Part shown: piece by piece, positions 7,061-13,777 of the stretch | How the letters are laid out: every line of letters begins with the position of its first letter | Position numbering within the stretch: the stretch's first letter is position 1 | From: Bacillota bacterium | GTDB taxonomy: Bacteria > Bacillota_I > Bacilli_A > Acholeplasmatales > Acholeplasmataceae | DNA length: 13,797 bases | Assembly: GCA_006226985.1 (NCBI GenBank) | Contig: SBGC01000035.1 | Span: 1-13,797, forward strand | Direction: 5' to 3' | Position numbers and translations under genes: made by a program | The notes under the pieces: generated by a model | The model's input: the letters and a program-made list of their open reading frames with translations, nothing else | Database searches by the model: none | What the model was told of the DNA's origin: nothing

Positions 7061-8734
7061 TTATCCTTCAGTTGAAATAATAACAGGTATTGTAATTGGG
7101 CTTCGTTTTGTTTCTTGATAAATAAAACGATTAACCTCATTTCTTACATCACGTTTGTAATCATTCCAGTTGATATATTTGCCCTCTAAATGCTTTTTGC
7201 TGACTTCGATGAATAAGTCATTGACTTGTTTAAGGAGTGCTTCAGATTCTTGAACATAGACAAATCCTTTTGTAATAATTTCAACATTTCCTAAAATTTG
7301 TTTTGTTTTCGGACTAACATGTGCAACAAGTAAAAGTGCACCATCTTCAGCGAGAAGTTCACGATCCTTCATTACAAAATCGTTCACATCACCAACTGCA
7401 GTACCATCAATTAAAATTTCACCTACATTAATTTCTTTACTTGAAACATAGGCTTCTTGATTATCAAAGGTTAAAACATCACCATTATCAAGTAAAAACA
7501 CGTCTTCCTCTTTATAACCAATTTCTACAGCTAGTTTTCTTAATCCATATTGATGACGATATTCACCAATCGTTGGTACGATATATTTAGGTTTAAGTAA
7601 ATTCATCATCATCTTGAGTTCATCAGATGTTGCATGAGCTGATGTTAGTAAACGTTTGTCAATGTTTTTTATTTCTGCTTCACTGCGATAGAGGATATCC
7701 AGTGTTCTTGCAGCCATTTTCTCTGTTCCAGGCACTGGAGCAGTCATTAAAATAATCGTATCTTTCTTTTCAATGTTGATTAAACGATCAGATTTTTTGC
7801 ACATGCGTTGAAGCATAAAGAAAGGTTCATGACGATTACCTGTAACTAAAGCAACAATATCTTTTTCATCATTCTTATTTTTTTCATCGATATATCGTAA
7901 ATTAATCAACGATTCTTTTGGTATTTGCAAATACCCTGTTTCAATAGCAATATCAACGATTCTTTGTGCTCTTCGACCAATGATAGCGATACGTTTTTTA
8001 TGTGCTAATGAAATATCAATAATGCGTTGAATCTTCCGTAAATCAGATGAGAACAATGTGACAATAATGCGTCCATTTGCATTCGCATAAATGCTATTTA
8101 GACGATGATTTAATTGATTGTTAACACCACCATTAAGCTCTAAAGTAGATCCTAAAGATTCCGTGAGTAACGCTAATACATTTTTTTCTGCGAGTTCATT
8201 AATCTTTTTAAAATCTGTTTGATATTTCACATCGCTACTTTGATCAAATGTGAAATCACTGGTATAAACGACGACACCATCTATCGTATGAATAGCAATA
8301 CCAATCGATTCAGGAATTGAGTGTGTTGTGTTAAAAAATGTCACGCGTACGTTACCAAATTTAATAATACTATTTTGTGAGATGGTATTTAAGGTGAGTT
8401 GATCTAATTCATACCCCTCATCTTTAAGCATATCCATGACAATTTGCATCGTGAAATTGGTTGCGTACACAGGAACATTTAAATCCTTTAAGAGATGAGG
8501 AAGTGCACCAATATGATCTTCATGTGCATGCGATAGAAAAATACCGCGTATACGGTCTTTTGCACGTGTGAGTGTTTTATAATCTGGAATGATTTCATCC
8601 ACACCATATAACTCTGCACTTGGATATTTAATACCTGCATCTAAAATAAATAATTGCTTGTCGACTTCGATGACATACATGTTTTTACCATTTTCACCGA
8701 GTCCACCTAAAGCAAAAAAACGGATTTGACTCAA
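7061..8734 (-). CDS. rnj: Ribonuclease J-family protein with an altered motif C
   Basis: Metallo-beta-lactamase/beta-CASP RNase; family members act as 5'-3' exonuclease and endonuclease in mRNA decay. 557 aa, the RNase J1/J2 length. The start GGLGENGKNMY is typical. Metal-binding HAHEDH is intact (H69, H71, D73, H74), as are motif 3 H138 (NTTHSIPES) and motif 4 D160 (TSDFTFD). In the beta-CASP part, the usual LLSDSTN is replaced by LLTESLG, GSQGEP by GNRHEP, and motif B keeps H367 (TSAHATSDEL). Motif C, PxHGEYR in active RNase J1, is PTIGEYR here, so the zinc-binding histidine is isoleucine (I389). The C-terminal domain is present. The start codon is TTG (8734), behind AAGGAAG; the next ATG (codon 20) would remove conserved residues. 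It may be a structural J2-like subunit or a low-activity enzyme, with another RNase J elsewhere. Confidence 0.92.
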   Translation of the reverse strand: MSQIRFFALGGLGENGKNMYVIEVDKQLFILDAGIKYPSAELYGVDEIIPDYKTLTRAKDRIRGIFLSHAHEDHIGALPHLLKDLNVPVYATNFTMQIVMDMLKDEGYELDQLTLNTISQNSIIKFGNVRVTFFNTTHSIPESIGIAIHTIDGVVVYTSDFTFDQSSDVKYQTDFKKINELAEKNVLALLTESLGSTLELNGGVNNQLNHRLNSIYANANGRIIVTLFSSDLRKIQRIIDISLAHKKRIAIIGRRAQRIVDIAIETGYLQIPKESLINLRYIDEKNKNDEKDIVALVTGNRHEPFFMLQRMCKKSDRLINIEKKDTIILMTAPVPGTEKMAARTLDILYRSEAEIKNIDKRLLTSAHATSDELKMMMNLLKPKYIVPTIGEYRHQYGLRKLAVEIGYKEEDVFLLDNGDVLTFDNQEAYVSSKEINVGEILIDGTAVGDVNDFVMKDRELLAEDGALLLVAHVSPKTKQILGNVEIITKGFVYVQESEALLKQVNDLFIEVSKKHLEGKYINWNDYKRDVRNEVNRFIYQETKRSPITIPVIISTEG

Positions 8735-8771
8735 ATTAACACTTCCTTAAGTAGCGCATTTCACTATTATG

Positions 8772-8799
8772 ATTATATCATATTTTCCTGATTACTCAA
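8772..8799 (-). promoter_or_regulatory. Promoter of the RNase J gene
   Basis: Minus strand: TTGAGT (8799-8794), a 16-base spacer, TATAAT (8777-8772), with a TG extension (TGaTATAAT). The leader to the TTG start would be about 31 nt. A 15-bp palindrome (TATGAT-TAT-ATCATA, 8768-8782) covers the -10. Confidence 0.75.
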
Positions 8800-8818
8800 T
8801 GATTTTGTTCCGCTAATG

Positions 8819-8827
8819 TGATATGAT
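8819..8827 (+). promoter_or_regulatory. Extended -10 promoter of recU
   Basis: TGaTATGAT at 8819-8827, five of six bases of the -10 plus the TG extension; no clear -35. It ends 16 bases before the chosen recU ATG, so the predicted leader is about 10 nt, the same layout as at rarA. Confidence 0.5.
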
Positions 8828-8843
8828 GATTATAGGTGAAACT

Positions 8844-9428
8844 ATGATTAATTATCCCATAAAACGCAAAGCATTAACAAAGACAACAAATTATGCCAAT
8901 CTAGGTATGACACTTGAATCAGATATTGAAGCATCAAATGCTTATTATTTAAACCATAAGATTGCTGTCATACATAAAAAGCCAACACCGATTCAGGTGG
9001 TGAATGTTTCATATCCAGCAAGAAATAAAGCAAAAATCACAGAAGCTTATTATAAAACCCCATCGACTACGGATTTCAACGGGGTTTATAAGGGTTATTA
9101 TATTGATTTTGATGCGAAAGAAACAAATTCAAAAACATCGATGCCTTTAAAAAACGTACACCCTCATCAAATTGAACATTTAATGCATGTTGAAGAACAA
9201 AAGGGTATTGCTTTTCTGATCGTACATTTCAAAAAATTTAATGAGTACTATCTTCTTCCCTTTGGTGTCCTAAAAAGATATTGGGATAACCAAAAAAATG
9301 AAGATGAAGGTAGAAAATCAATTCCTTATGAAACATTTAAAAAGGAAGCTTATCCAATTCAATTTGGATATCAACCAAGGTTAAATTACTTAAAAGCTGT
9401 TGATTTACTAATCAGTCGTACCGAGTAA
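8844..9428 (+). CDS. recU: Holliday junction resolvase RecU
   Basis: Structure-specific endonuclease that cuts four-way junctions in recombination and chromosome segregation, the Firmicutes/Mollicutes counterpart of RuvC. 194 aa from the chosen start, near the family norm. The protein reads MINYPIKRK..., then GMTLESDIEASNAYYL, AVIHKKPTPIQVVNVSYP (36-58), TTDFNGVYKGYYIDFDAKET (75-94) and PHQIEHL. The nuclease core D77 ... D90-A-K92 is seen; B. subtilis RecU has Glu where D90 stands (FEAKET). The frame is open to an ATG at 8823, but that codon lies in the promoter -10, and the ATG at 8844 with AGGTGA four bases upstream restores the standard N-terminus. In Firmicutes recU usually adjoins a penicillin-binding protein gene; no such gene is here. 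Its end overlaps thiT tail-to-tail by 21 bases. Confidence 0.96.
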   Translation: MINYPIKRKALTKTTNYANLGMTLESDIEASNAYYLNHKIAVIHKKPTPIQVVNVSYPARNKAKITEAYYKTPSTTDFNGVYKGYYIDFDAKETNSKTSMPLKNVHPHQIEHLMHVEEQKGIAFLIVHFKKFNEYYLLPFGVLKRYWDNQKNEDEGRKSIPYETFKKEAYPIQFGYQPRLNYLKAVDLLISRTE

Positions 9429-9983
9429 TCCATATTGTTCAGATAATATAATGATCTTTTTACGAAGTAGTGATGCAACCAGTGCAGTAAAGAATGTTGC
9501 AGATAACATATAAGGCGCATTATAAACGATGAAAGAATAAAACCAAGGATTCATACCTTCAGGTGCAAACTCACCAAAAATGAGCACACCACCAATCGAA
9601 TGTGATAAGTATCTTAAAAAGCCAACAAAAAGGATAACCAAAACAAATTTTACGGGCGAAAATAAGTACTTCTTAAACAAGCCTGTAAATCCTAATAGAC
9701 CGAAGGCTATCAAATAGTCAAAAAATAAAGATCCCCAATGGTAGAGTCCACCATCAAGTAAAACAGAGATAACTCCATATAATATGCCACCCAAAACACC
9801 ATATTGAACGCCTAGAATAAAACCTAGTAAAACAATAGGAATCATTGGAAACCCAAAGATTGAACCTCCTTGTGGCATTTCAAGATTTAAACCTGGTACA
9901 TATTTTGTAATCAAACTAAAAACAAACGCAATTGCTACAAACACAGATGTAAACGTAATCTTTCTAATCTCGTTCTTTCTCAT
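9408..9983 (-). CDS. thiT: Thiamine ECF-transporter substrate-binding subunit ThiT
   Basis: Membrane S component that binds thiamine and works with a shared energising module (EcfA, EcfA', EcfT) encoded elsewhere. 191 aa, hydrophobic throughout, about six membrane segments (roughly 10-28, 45-66, 68-80, 86-103, 110-130, 150-172). Family landmarks: EMPQGG and GFPMIPI before helix 2, GGILYGVISVLLDGG, FFDYLIAFGLLG, RYLSHSIGGV with H128, and FYSFIVYNAPYML with Y149 and N155. The loop carrying DYL corresponds to the thiamine-contacting EYL of L. lactis ThiT, a Glu-to-Asp change. The TPP riboswitch just upstream supports thiamine as the ligand. ATG at 9983 follows AGGAGG by four bases. Its 3' end overlaps recU. 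Confidence 0.93.
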   Translation of the reverse strand: MRKNEIRKITFTSVFVAIAFVFSLITKYVPGLNLEMPQGGSIFGFPMIPIVLLGFILGVQYGVLGGILYGVISVLLDGGLYHWGSLFFDYLIAFGLLGFTGLFKKYLFSPVKFVLVILFVGFLRYLSHSIGGVLIFGEFAPEGMNPWFYSFIVYNAPYMLSATFFTALVASLLRKKIIILSEQYGLLGTTD

Positions 9984-9995
9984 ATATCCTCCTAG

Positions 9996-10031
9996 AAAAA
10001 TAAAAAATTTCTATGGAGTACCAAAGAAATT
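9996..10031 (-). terminator. Terminator of the TPP riboswitch (expression platform)
   Basis: Minus strand: AATTTCT (10031-10025), T, TGG, loop TACT, CCA, T, AGAAATT (10012-10006), then TTTTATTTTT. A ten-pair hairpin with one T-T mismatch before a T-rich tail, between the aptamer and the thiT ribosome binding site. Expected to form when TPP is bound, shutting off thiT. Confidence 0.85.
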
Positions 10032-10048
10032 GAGTAAATGATATATTC

Positions 10049-10132
10049 ATCATCTATCCCTCCGCTGGTATCATCCAGATCAGGTTCGCGGGTCGACTTT
10101 CGTCCTCTCAGCATATAGCTCCCCGTAGTGAT
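10049..10132 (-). promoter_or_regulatory. TPP riboswitch (THI box) aptamer upstream of thiT
   Basis: Minus strand shows the THI-box landmarks in order: GGGGAGC, GCTGAGA, GACCCGCGAACCTGATCTGG, then ATACCAGCGGAGGGA. P1 can close as ATCACTA (10132-10126) with TAGATGAT (10056-10049), one A bulged. The 3' strand of P1 (ATGAT) can also pair with ATCAT a few bases downstream, a possible switching helix. It senses thiamine pyrophosphate and controls thiT through the terminator at 9996-10031. Confidence 0.96.
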
Positions 10133-10139
10133 CAACTAC

Positions 10140-10168
10140 ATATTATCATATATAGTAAAATTAATCAA
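10140..10168 (-). promoter_or_regulatory. Promoter of the thiT riboswitch transcript
   Basis: Minus strand: TTGATT (10168-10163), a 17-base spacer, TAATAT (10145-10140). Predicted start near 10133, at the first base of the aptamer P1. It occupies the same short gap as the upstream region of the plus-strand SPFH gene. Confidence 0.65.
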
Positions 10169-10191
10169 CGATAAAGAAAAGAGGTTTTCTC

Positions 10192-10632
10192 ATGGGTAAT
10201 TTTGAAATTGCGATTATAGTTATCGTCGGTTTAATATTGTTTATTTTATCTGTCAATATAAAAATTGTTCCTAAAGGTAAAGTACTTATCATTGAAAGAC
10301 TAGGCAGATATTCAAAAACACTTGACCAACCTGGCATCTATTTTATTGTTCCTTTAATCGATAGAGTCTATCAAACAGTATCACTTGAAGAAGAAAAACA
10401 TCATTTCAAATTCACTGATAAAGAAAGTATCGTACATATCACCTATTCATATAAAGTATCTGATGTCAAACTTTTTGTATACGGTGAATTTGATACGTTG
10501 CGAAAAATCGACGAAGAGATAGAAAATCAATATAAATCAATCGATCATATGAAACATATCGATGTTGAAGCTATCATTACATTCGGTCAAGAACGCGGTG
10601 TCGTCATCAGAAACATTATAAAAGATAACTAA
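10192..10632 (+). CDS. Truncated SPFH/band-7 membrane protein (mini-stomatin)
   Basis: 146 aa. An N-terminal membrane helix (about 5-22) leads into the start of an SPFH domain: VPKGKVLIIERLGRYSKTL, QPGIYFIVPLIDRVYQTVSL and HITYSYKVSDVKLFVYGEFD align by eye with the 302-aa SPFH protein 1.3 kb downstream (VVIERFGGYHRTL, GIHFIIPLFERISNTVSL, DTVVFFQITDPFAYTYG). The protein ends (IRNIIKDN) where a full SPFH domain continues with MREILDE and its last strand, so the final SPFH strand and the whole coiled coil used for oligomerisation are missing. Reading frame and ribosome binding site (GAGG, seven bases before ATG) look healthy, so it may be a functional short form rather than debris. A TATAGT at 10151-10156 is a weak -10 candidate. 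Function unknown. Confidence 0.8.
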   Translation: MGNFEIAIIVIVGLILFILSVNIKIVPKGKVLIIERLGRYSKTLDQPGIYFIVPLIDRVYQTVSLEEEKHHFKFTDKESIVHITYSYKVSDVKLFVYGEFDTLRKIDEEIENQYKSIDHMKHIDVEAIITFGQERGVVIRNIIKDN

Positions 10633-10654
10633 AAATAATTTTTTATAATTTTTC

Positions 10655-10682
10655 TTGCAATTTCCATAATTTGATGTATAAT
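10655..10682 (+). promoter_or_regulatory. Promoter of the unknown protein-NfeD-SPFH operon
   Basis: TTGCAA (10655-10660), a 16-base spacer, TATAAT (10677-10682). Five of six and six of six matches to sigma-A. Leader to the ATG at 10705 is about 16 nt. Confidence 0.8.
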
Positions 10683-10704
10683 GGAATTGTAAGGAGTGGT
10701 GATT

Positions 10705-11079
10705 ATGAATATAAATTGGTTCAATGAAAAACCAAAAGATTGTATTGTGACACTGTCACAAGGAACACTCACACTAAATAAACCAGCGACGAATTATTTT
10801 GAAAATGCATTTAGCGTGATGCTTGGAACAGATAAAGAAAGAAAAGTGATTGTTATCAAACCACTGACTAAGTCAGATGCCATGAGGCATGATATTCCAG
10901 ATAACAAGAAATACAAAATTACTGTACGTTCTTCTTACAGTAGAGTAACAAATAAAGCATTTTTAGAAGAAGTTTCAGAAATGACGGGATTTCCATTTAA
11001 GGAAGATACCCATAAGTTTAAAGCTAGTTGGGATTCAAAAGAACAACTTTTGATCGTTGACTTGAAGGAGGAATTATAG
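10705..11079 (+). CDS. Hypothetical protein, 124 aa, first gene of the NfeD-SPFH operon
   Basis: I do not recognise this protein. It starts MNINWFNEKPKDCIVTLSQG and has no membrane segment or signal peptide. The first half looks like beta strands with a short helix (GTLTLNKPATNYFENAF, then VMLGTDKERKVIVIKPLT). The middle is basic and polar (KKYKITVRSSYSRVTNKAF), followed by FLEEVSEMTGFPF and a closing pair of strands ending LLIVDLKEEL. The composition suggests a small soluble alpha/beta protein. The frame opens with a GTG at 10696, but that codon overlaps AAGGAG (10691-10696), which is well placed, eight bases away, for the ATG at 10705. The NfeD gene begins two codon-free bases after its stop, with its own ribosome binding site inside this gene, so the two are co-transcribed. 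A link to the membrane SPFH/NfeD complex is inferred from position only. Confidence 0.85.
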   Translation: MNINWFNEKPKDCIVTLSQGTLTLNKPATNYFENAFSVMLGTDKERKVIVIKPLTKSDAMRHDIPDNKKYKITVRSSYSRVTNKAFLEEVSEMTGFPFKEDTHKFKASWDSKEQLLIVDLKEEL

Positions 11080-11080
11080 T

Positions 11081-11503
11081 ATGGAACTAATGATTTGGAT
11101 TTGGTTAGGTCTTATTCTATTTACACTGGTCTTAGAATTTCTTACAAGCGATATGGTAGCTATTTGGTTTACATTAGCTGCTGTACCAAGTTTCATTTTA
11201 AGCTTACTTAATGTTAATGAAATTATTCAAGTTGTTACATTTGTTACCATTTCACTGATATTACTTCTTCTTACACGTCCTGTTGTGATGAAATATTTCA
11301 AAACAAATGAAATTAAGTCCAATGTGGATGCTGTTGTTGGTCAAACGGGAGTTGTCATTAAAGTAATAACACCTGATACTGTCGGACGTGTGAAACTTCG
11401 TTCAAATGAATGGTCAGCTATTGCAAAAGATGAAATTGCAGTTGGTGAACATGTCAGAGTCCTTGATGTTGAAGGCGTTAAATTAATTGTTGAAAAAATA
11501 TAA
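11081..11503 (+). CDS. NfeD-family membrane protein
   Basis: Short NfeD of 140 aa, the partner type usually found beside SPFH proteins (as YbbK with QmcA in E. coli). Two or three N-terminal membrane helices are visible (about 5-21, 27-43, 48-66), with LEFLTSDMVAIWFTLAA matching the family. The soluble C-terminal OB fold (about 82-140) reads VVGQTGVVIKVITPDTVGRV, LRSNEWSAIA and VGEHVRVLDVEGVKLIVEKI. No protease domain is present, unlike long NfeD. ATG at 11081 follows AAGGAGG (11065-11071). It is the second gene of a three-gene operon and precedes the SPFH gene by 18 bases. The pair probably forms a membrane scaffold or quality-control complex; the exact job is not known. Confidence 0.93.
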   Translation: MELMIWIWLGLILFTLVLEFLTSDMVAIWFTLAAVPSFILSLLNVNEIIQVVTFVTISLILLLLTRPVVMKYFKTNEIKSNVDAVVGQTGVVIKVITPDTVGRVKLRSNEWSAIAKDEIAVGEHVRVLDVEGVKLIVEKI

Positions 11504-11521
11504 TAAAGGAGAAATAAAATT

Positions 11522-12430
11522 ATGAATGATGTATTGTTAGTTTTATTAATTATTGCGGCTGTCGTACTAATTCTTCTCGCATTAAGCTTTAGATTAGTTA
11601 CGCAAGCTAAGAAAGTTGTTATTGAACGTTTTGGTGGTTATCATCGTACGCTTGGTACAGGTATTCATTTCATTATCCCACTATTTGAAAGAATTTCTAA
11701 CACAGTTTCCCTTAAGGAACAAGTTAAAGATTTCGATCCACAACCTGTGATTACAAAAGATAATGTCACGATGCAAATTGATACCGTAGTATTCTTTCAA
11801 ATTACTGACCCATTTGCTTATACATATGGTACTGAAAACCCAATGAGCGCAATCGAAAACATTTCTGCAACCACATTACGTAACATTATTGGTGATCTAG
11901 ACTTAGACCAAACACTTACATCGAGAGATCTTATTAATACAAAAATGAGAGAAATCCTTGATGAAGCAACTGACCCATGGGGCATCAAAGTTAACCGTGT
12001 TGAAGTTAAAAACATTTTACCTCCAAAAGATATTCGTGAATCCATGGAAAAACAAATGCGTGCTGAACGTGAAAAGCGTCAAAACATTTTGATTGCTGAA
12101 GGTGAAAAGAGAGCTGAGATCTTAAGAGCTGAAGGGGACGCTGAATCTGTGATTCTACGTGCTGAAGCTGCAAAGAAACAAAGAATCTTACAAGCCGAAG
12201 GGGAAGCATCTGCAATCTTTAAGTTAAAAGAAGCTGAAGCACTTGGTATTAAGTTGGTTAAAGATGCTAAAGCTGATCAAGCTGTATTAACACTTAAGTC
12301 ACTTGAAACATTAGCATTAGTTGCTAACGGTCAAGCAACAAAGATTGTCATTCCAACAAATATTACAGATATCGCATCAACTGTTTTAGCAGCTGCTGAA
12401 ATAGCTAAAGATCAAAAACCAAGTAAGTAA
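11522..12430 (+). CDS. SPFH/stomatin-family membrane protein (QmcA/slipin type)
   Basis: 302-aa band-7 protein expected to form a large oligomer on the cytoplasmic membrane, with roles proposed in membrane microdomains and control of membrane proteases. An N-terminal membrane helix (about 4-22) is followed by the SPFH domain (about 23-180) with VVIERFGGYHRTLGTGIHFI, TKDNVTMQIDTVVFF, TLRNIIGDLDLDQTLTSRD and DPWGIKVNRVEVKNILPP. A long charged coiled coil (about 170-245) carries repeated AEG/AE units (IAEGEKRAEILRAEGDAE). The alanine-rich tail ends VLAAAEIAKDQKPSK. Length and layout match paraslipin/QmcA proteins. ATG at 11522 follows GGAG with a slightly long ten-base gap. It is the last gene of the operon, before a strong terminator. 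The NfeD gene upstream is the usual partner. Confidence 0.95.
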   Translation: MNDVLLVLLIIAAVVLILLALSFRLVTQAKKVVIERFGGYHRTLGTGIHFIIPLFERISNTVSLKEQVKDFDPQPVITKDNVTMQIDTVVFFQITDPFAYTYGTENPMSAIENISATTLRNIIGDLDLDQTLTSRDLINTKMREILDEATDPWGIKVNRVEVKNILPPKDIRESMEKQMRAEREKRQNILIAEGEKRAEILRAEGDAESVILRAEAAKKQRILQAEGEASAIFKLKEAEALGIKLVKDAKADQAVLTLKSLETLALVANGQATKIVIPTNITDIASTVLAAAEIAKDQKPSK

Positions 12431-12440
12431 TATAAAAAGT

Positions 12441-12467
12441 AAAAGGGCTTTATTAAGCCCTTTTTTT
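12441..12467 (+). terminator. Intrinsic terminator after the SPFH operon, probably bidirectional
   Basis: GGGCTT (12445-12450), loop TATT, AAGCCC (12455-12460), then seven T's (12461-12467). AAAA before the stem gives a short T-run on the minus strand, so it may also serve pdp, which ends at 12479. Confidence 0.92.
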
Positions 12468-12478
12468 GTTAATTAAGA

Positions 12479-13777
12479 TTATTTTATCGTCTTTTTAATC
12501 AATTGAAGTGTTTTATGTTCTTGACCAATCGTGATTGCATTTAATATCAACTCTTTAGCTTCTTCAATGCCTTTATCTCTCACATATAATGTCGCAAGAA
12601 CATCACCTTTTTTAACTTTAGAACCTATTTTTTGATGAAGATCTACACCAACATCGAGTAAGACTTTATCTTCTTTTGTTTCTCTACCTGCACCAAGTCT
12701 CATAGCTGCTTTTCCGATATCAAGTGCATTGATATCCATGATATATCCATCACTTAATGCAATGACTTGTTCTACTTTTTCTGAAAGTAAGCTTTCTGGA
12801 TGATATAAAACTGATACATCACCATGTTGAGCTTTGACTAATTCGACAAATTTAAGAAATGCAGATTCATCCTTTAATGCTTGATTGAGTCTTTCTTTTG
12901 CACGTTTAAAATCTGATTCAATCTTTGCATCAAGTAAAAGATGTGCTCCAATTTCTACAGTGACTTCAACTAAATCTTTAGGTCCTTTCCCATGAAGTGT
13001 TTCAATTGCTTCAAATACTTCGAGTCCATTACCTATCTTATGTCCGAGTGGTTCATCCATGCCTGTTAAAATAGCAGTCATTTGTTTACCAGCTAAACGA
13101 CCGATTTCAACCATAAGTTTGGCAAGCTTAACAGCTTCTTCTTCAGTCTTCATGAATGCCCCATGACCTACTTTAACATCTAAGACAATCGCATCTGCAC
13201 CACTTGCAAGTTTTTTAGACATAATCGATGATGCGATTAAGGGAATGACATCAACGGTTGCTGTAACATCACGAAGTGCATAAAGTTTTTTATCAGCAGG
13301 TGCGACATCACCGCTTTGTCCAACAATCGCAATACCAATGTCTTTAACTTGTTGAATAAAATCTTCAACCTTAATTTCAACTTGGTAACCAGGAATACTT
13401 TCTAATTTATCAATCGTTCCGCCTGTATGACCAAGACCACGACCACTCATTTTTGCAAATTTAACACCTAAACTCGCTAACAAAGGTCCTAAAATGAGTG
13501 TGACTTTATCGCCAACACCACCTGTTGAATGTTTATCTACTTTGATCCCTTTAATACTGGATAAATCAATAGAATCTCCTGAATCTCTCATCGCAAGTGC
13601 TAAAAAAGTTGCCTCTTCATCAGTCATTTGATTAAAATAGGTTGCCATGAGGAATGCACTCATTTGGTAATCAGGGATTTTTCCTTGTGTATAGTTATGA
13701 ATCAAGAATGATATTTCTTCTTGATTAAGTGTATGTCCATCTCTTTTTTTGGTAATTAAATCAATAATATGCATCAT
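12479..13777 (-). CDS. pdp: Pyrimidine-nucleoside phosphorylase
   Basis: Splits uridine, thymidine or deoxyuridine with phosphate into base and (deoxy)ribose-1-phosphate; pyrimidine salvage. 432 aa, the family length. Domains: alpha domain with IPDYQMSAFLMATYF, the phosphate-binding KHSTGGVGDKVT (82-93), MSGRGLGHTGGTIDKLESIPG starting at residue 110, base-binding region RDVTATVDVIPLIASSIMSK (169-188) and KLASGADAIVLDVKVGHGAF (189-208), and the C-terminal domain with AMRLGAGR and GSKVKKGDVLATLY. Two ATGs stand in tandem (13777 and 13774). GGAG lies about 6 bases before the first and 9 before the second, so the start is uncertain by one codon. Its promoter or upstream operon partners lie outside the window. 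It converges on the SPFH operon. Confidence 0.97.
   Translation of the reverse strand: MMHIIDLITKKRDGHTLNQEEISFLIHNYTQGKIPDYQMSAFLMATYFNQMTDEEATFLALAMRDSGDSIDLSSIKGIKVDKHSTGGVGDKVTLILGPLLASLGVKFAKMSGRGLGHTGGTIDKLESIPGYQVEIKVEDFIQQVKDIGIAIVGQSGDVAPADKKLYALRDVTATVDVIPLIASSIMSKKLASGADAIVLDVKVGHGAFMKTEEEAVKLAKLMVEIGRLAGKQMTAILTGMDEPLGHKIGNGLEVFEAIETLHGKGPKDLVEVTVEIGAHLLLDAKIESDFKRAKERLNQALKDESAFLKFVELVKAQHGDVSVLYHPESLLSEKVEQVIALSDGYIMDINALDIGKAAMRLGAGRETKEDKVLLDVGVDLHQKIGSKVKKGDVLATLYVRDKGIEEAKELILNAITIGQEHKTLQLIKKTIK

Noticed and set aside
8823..8843. Upstream ATGs for recU adding seven residues
   Set aside because: They sit in the -10 element; known RecU proteins begin at the MINYP position, which has AGGTGA before it.
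10633..10654. AT-only inverted repeat after the mini-SPFH gene as a terminator
   Set aside because: It consists of A and T only, with no G-C stem; too weak to call.
10696..10704. GTG start for the 124-aa gene
   Set aside because: The GTG overlaps the AAGGAG that serves as ribosome binding site for the ATG at 10705.
10633..10704. Frameshifted remainder of the SPFH domain after 10632
   Set aside because: Only 72 bases lie before the next gene; they hold a promoter and ribosome binding site, and no frame gives SPFH-like residues.
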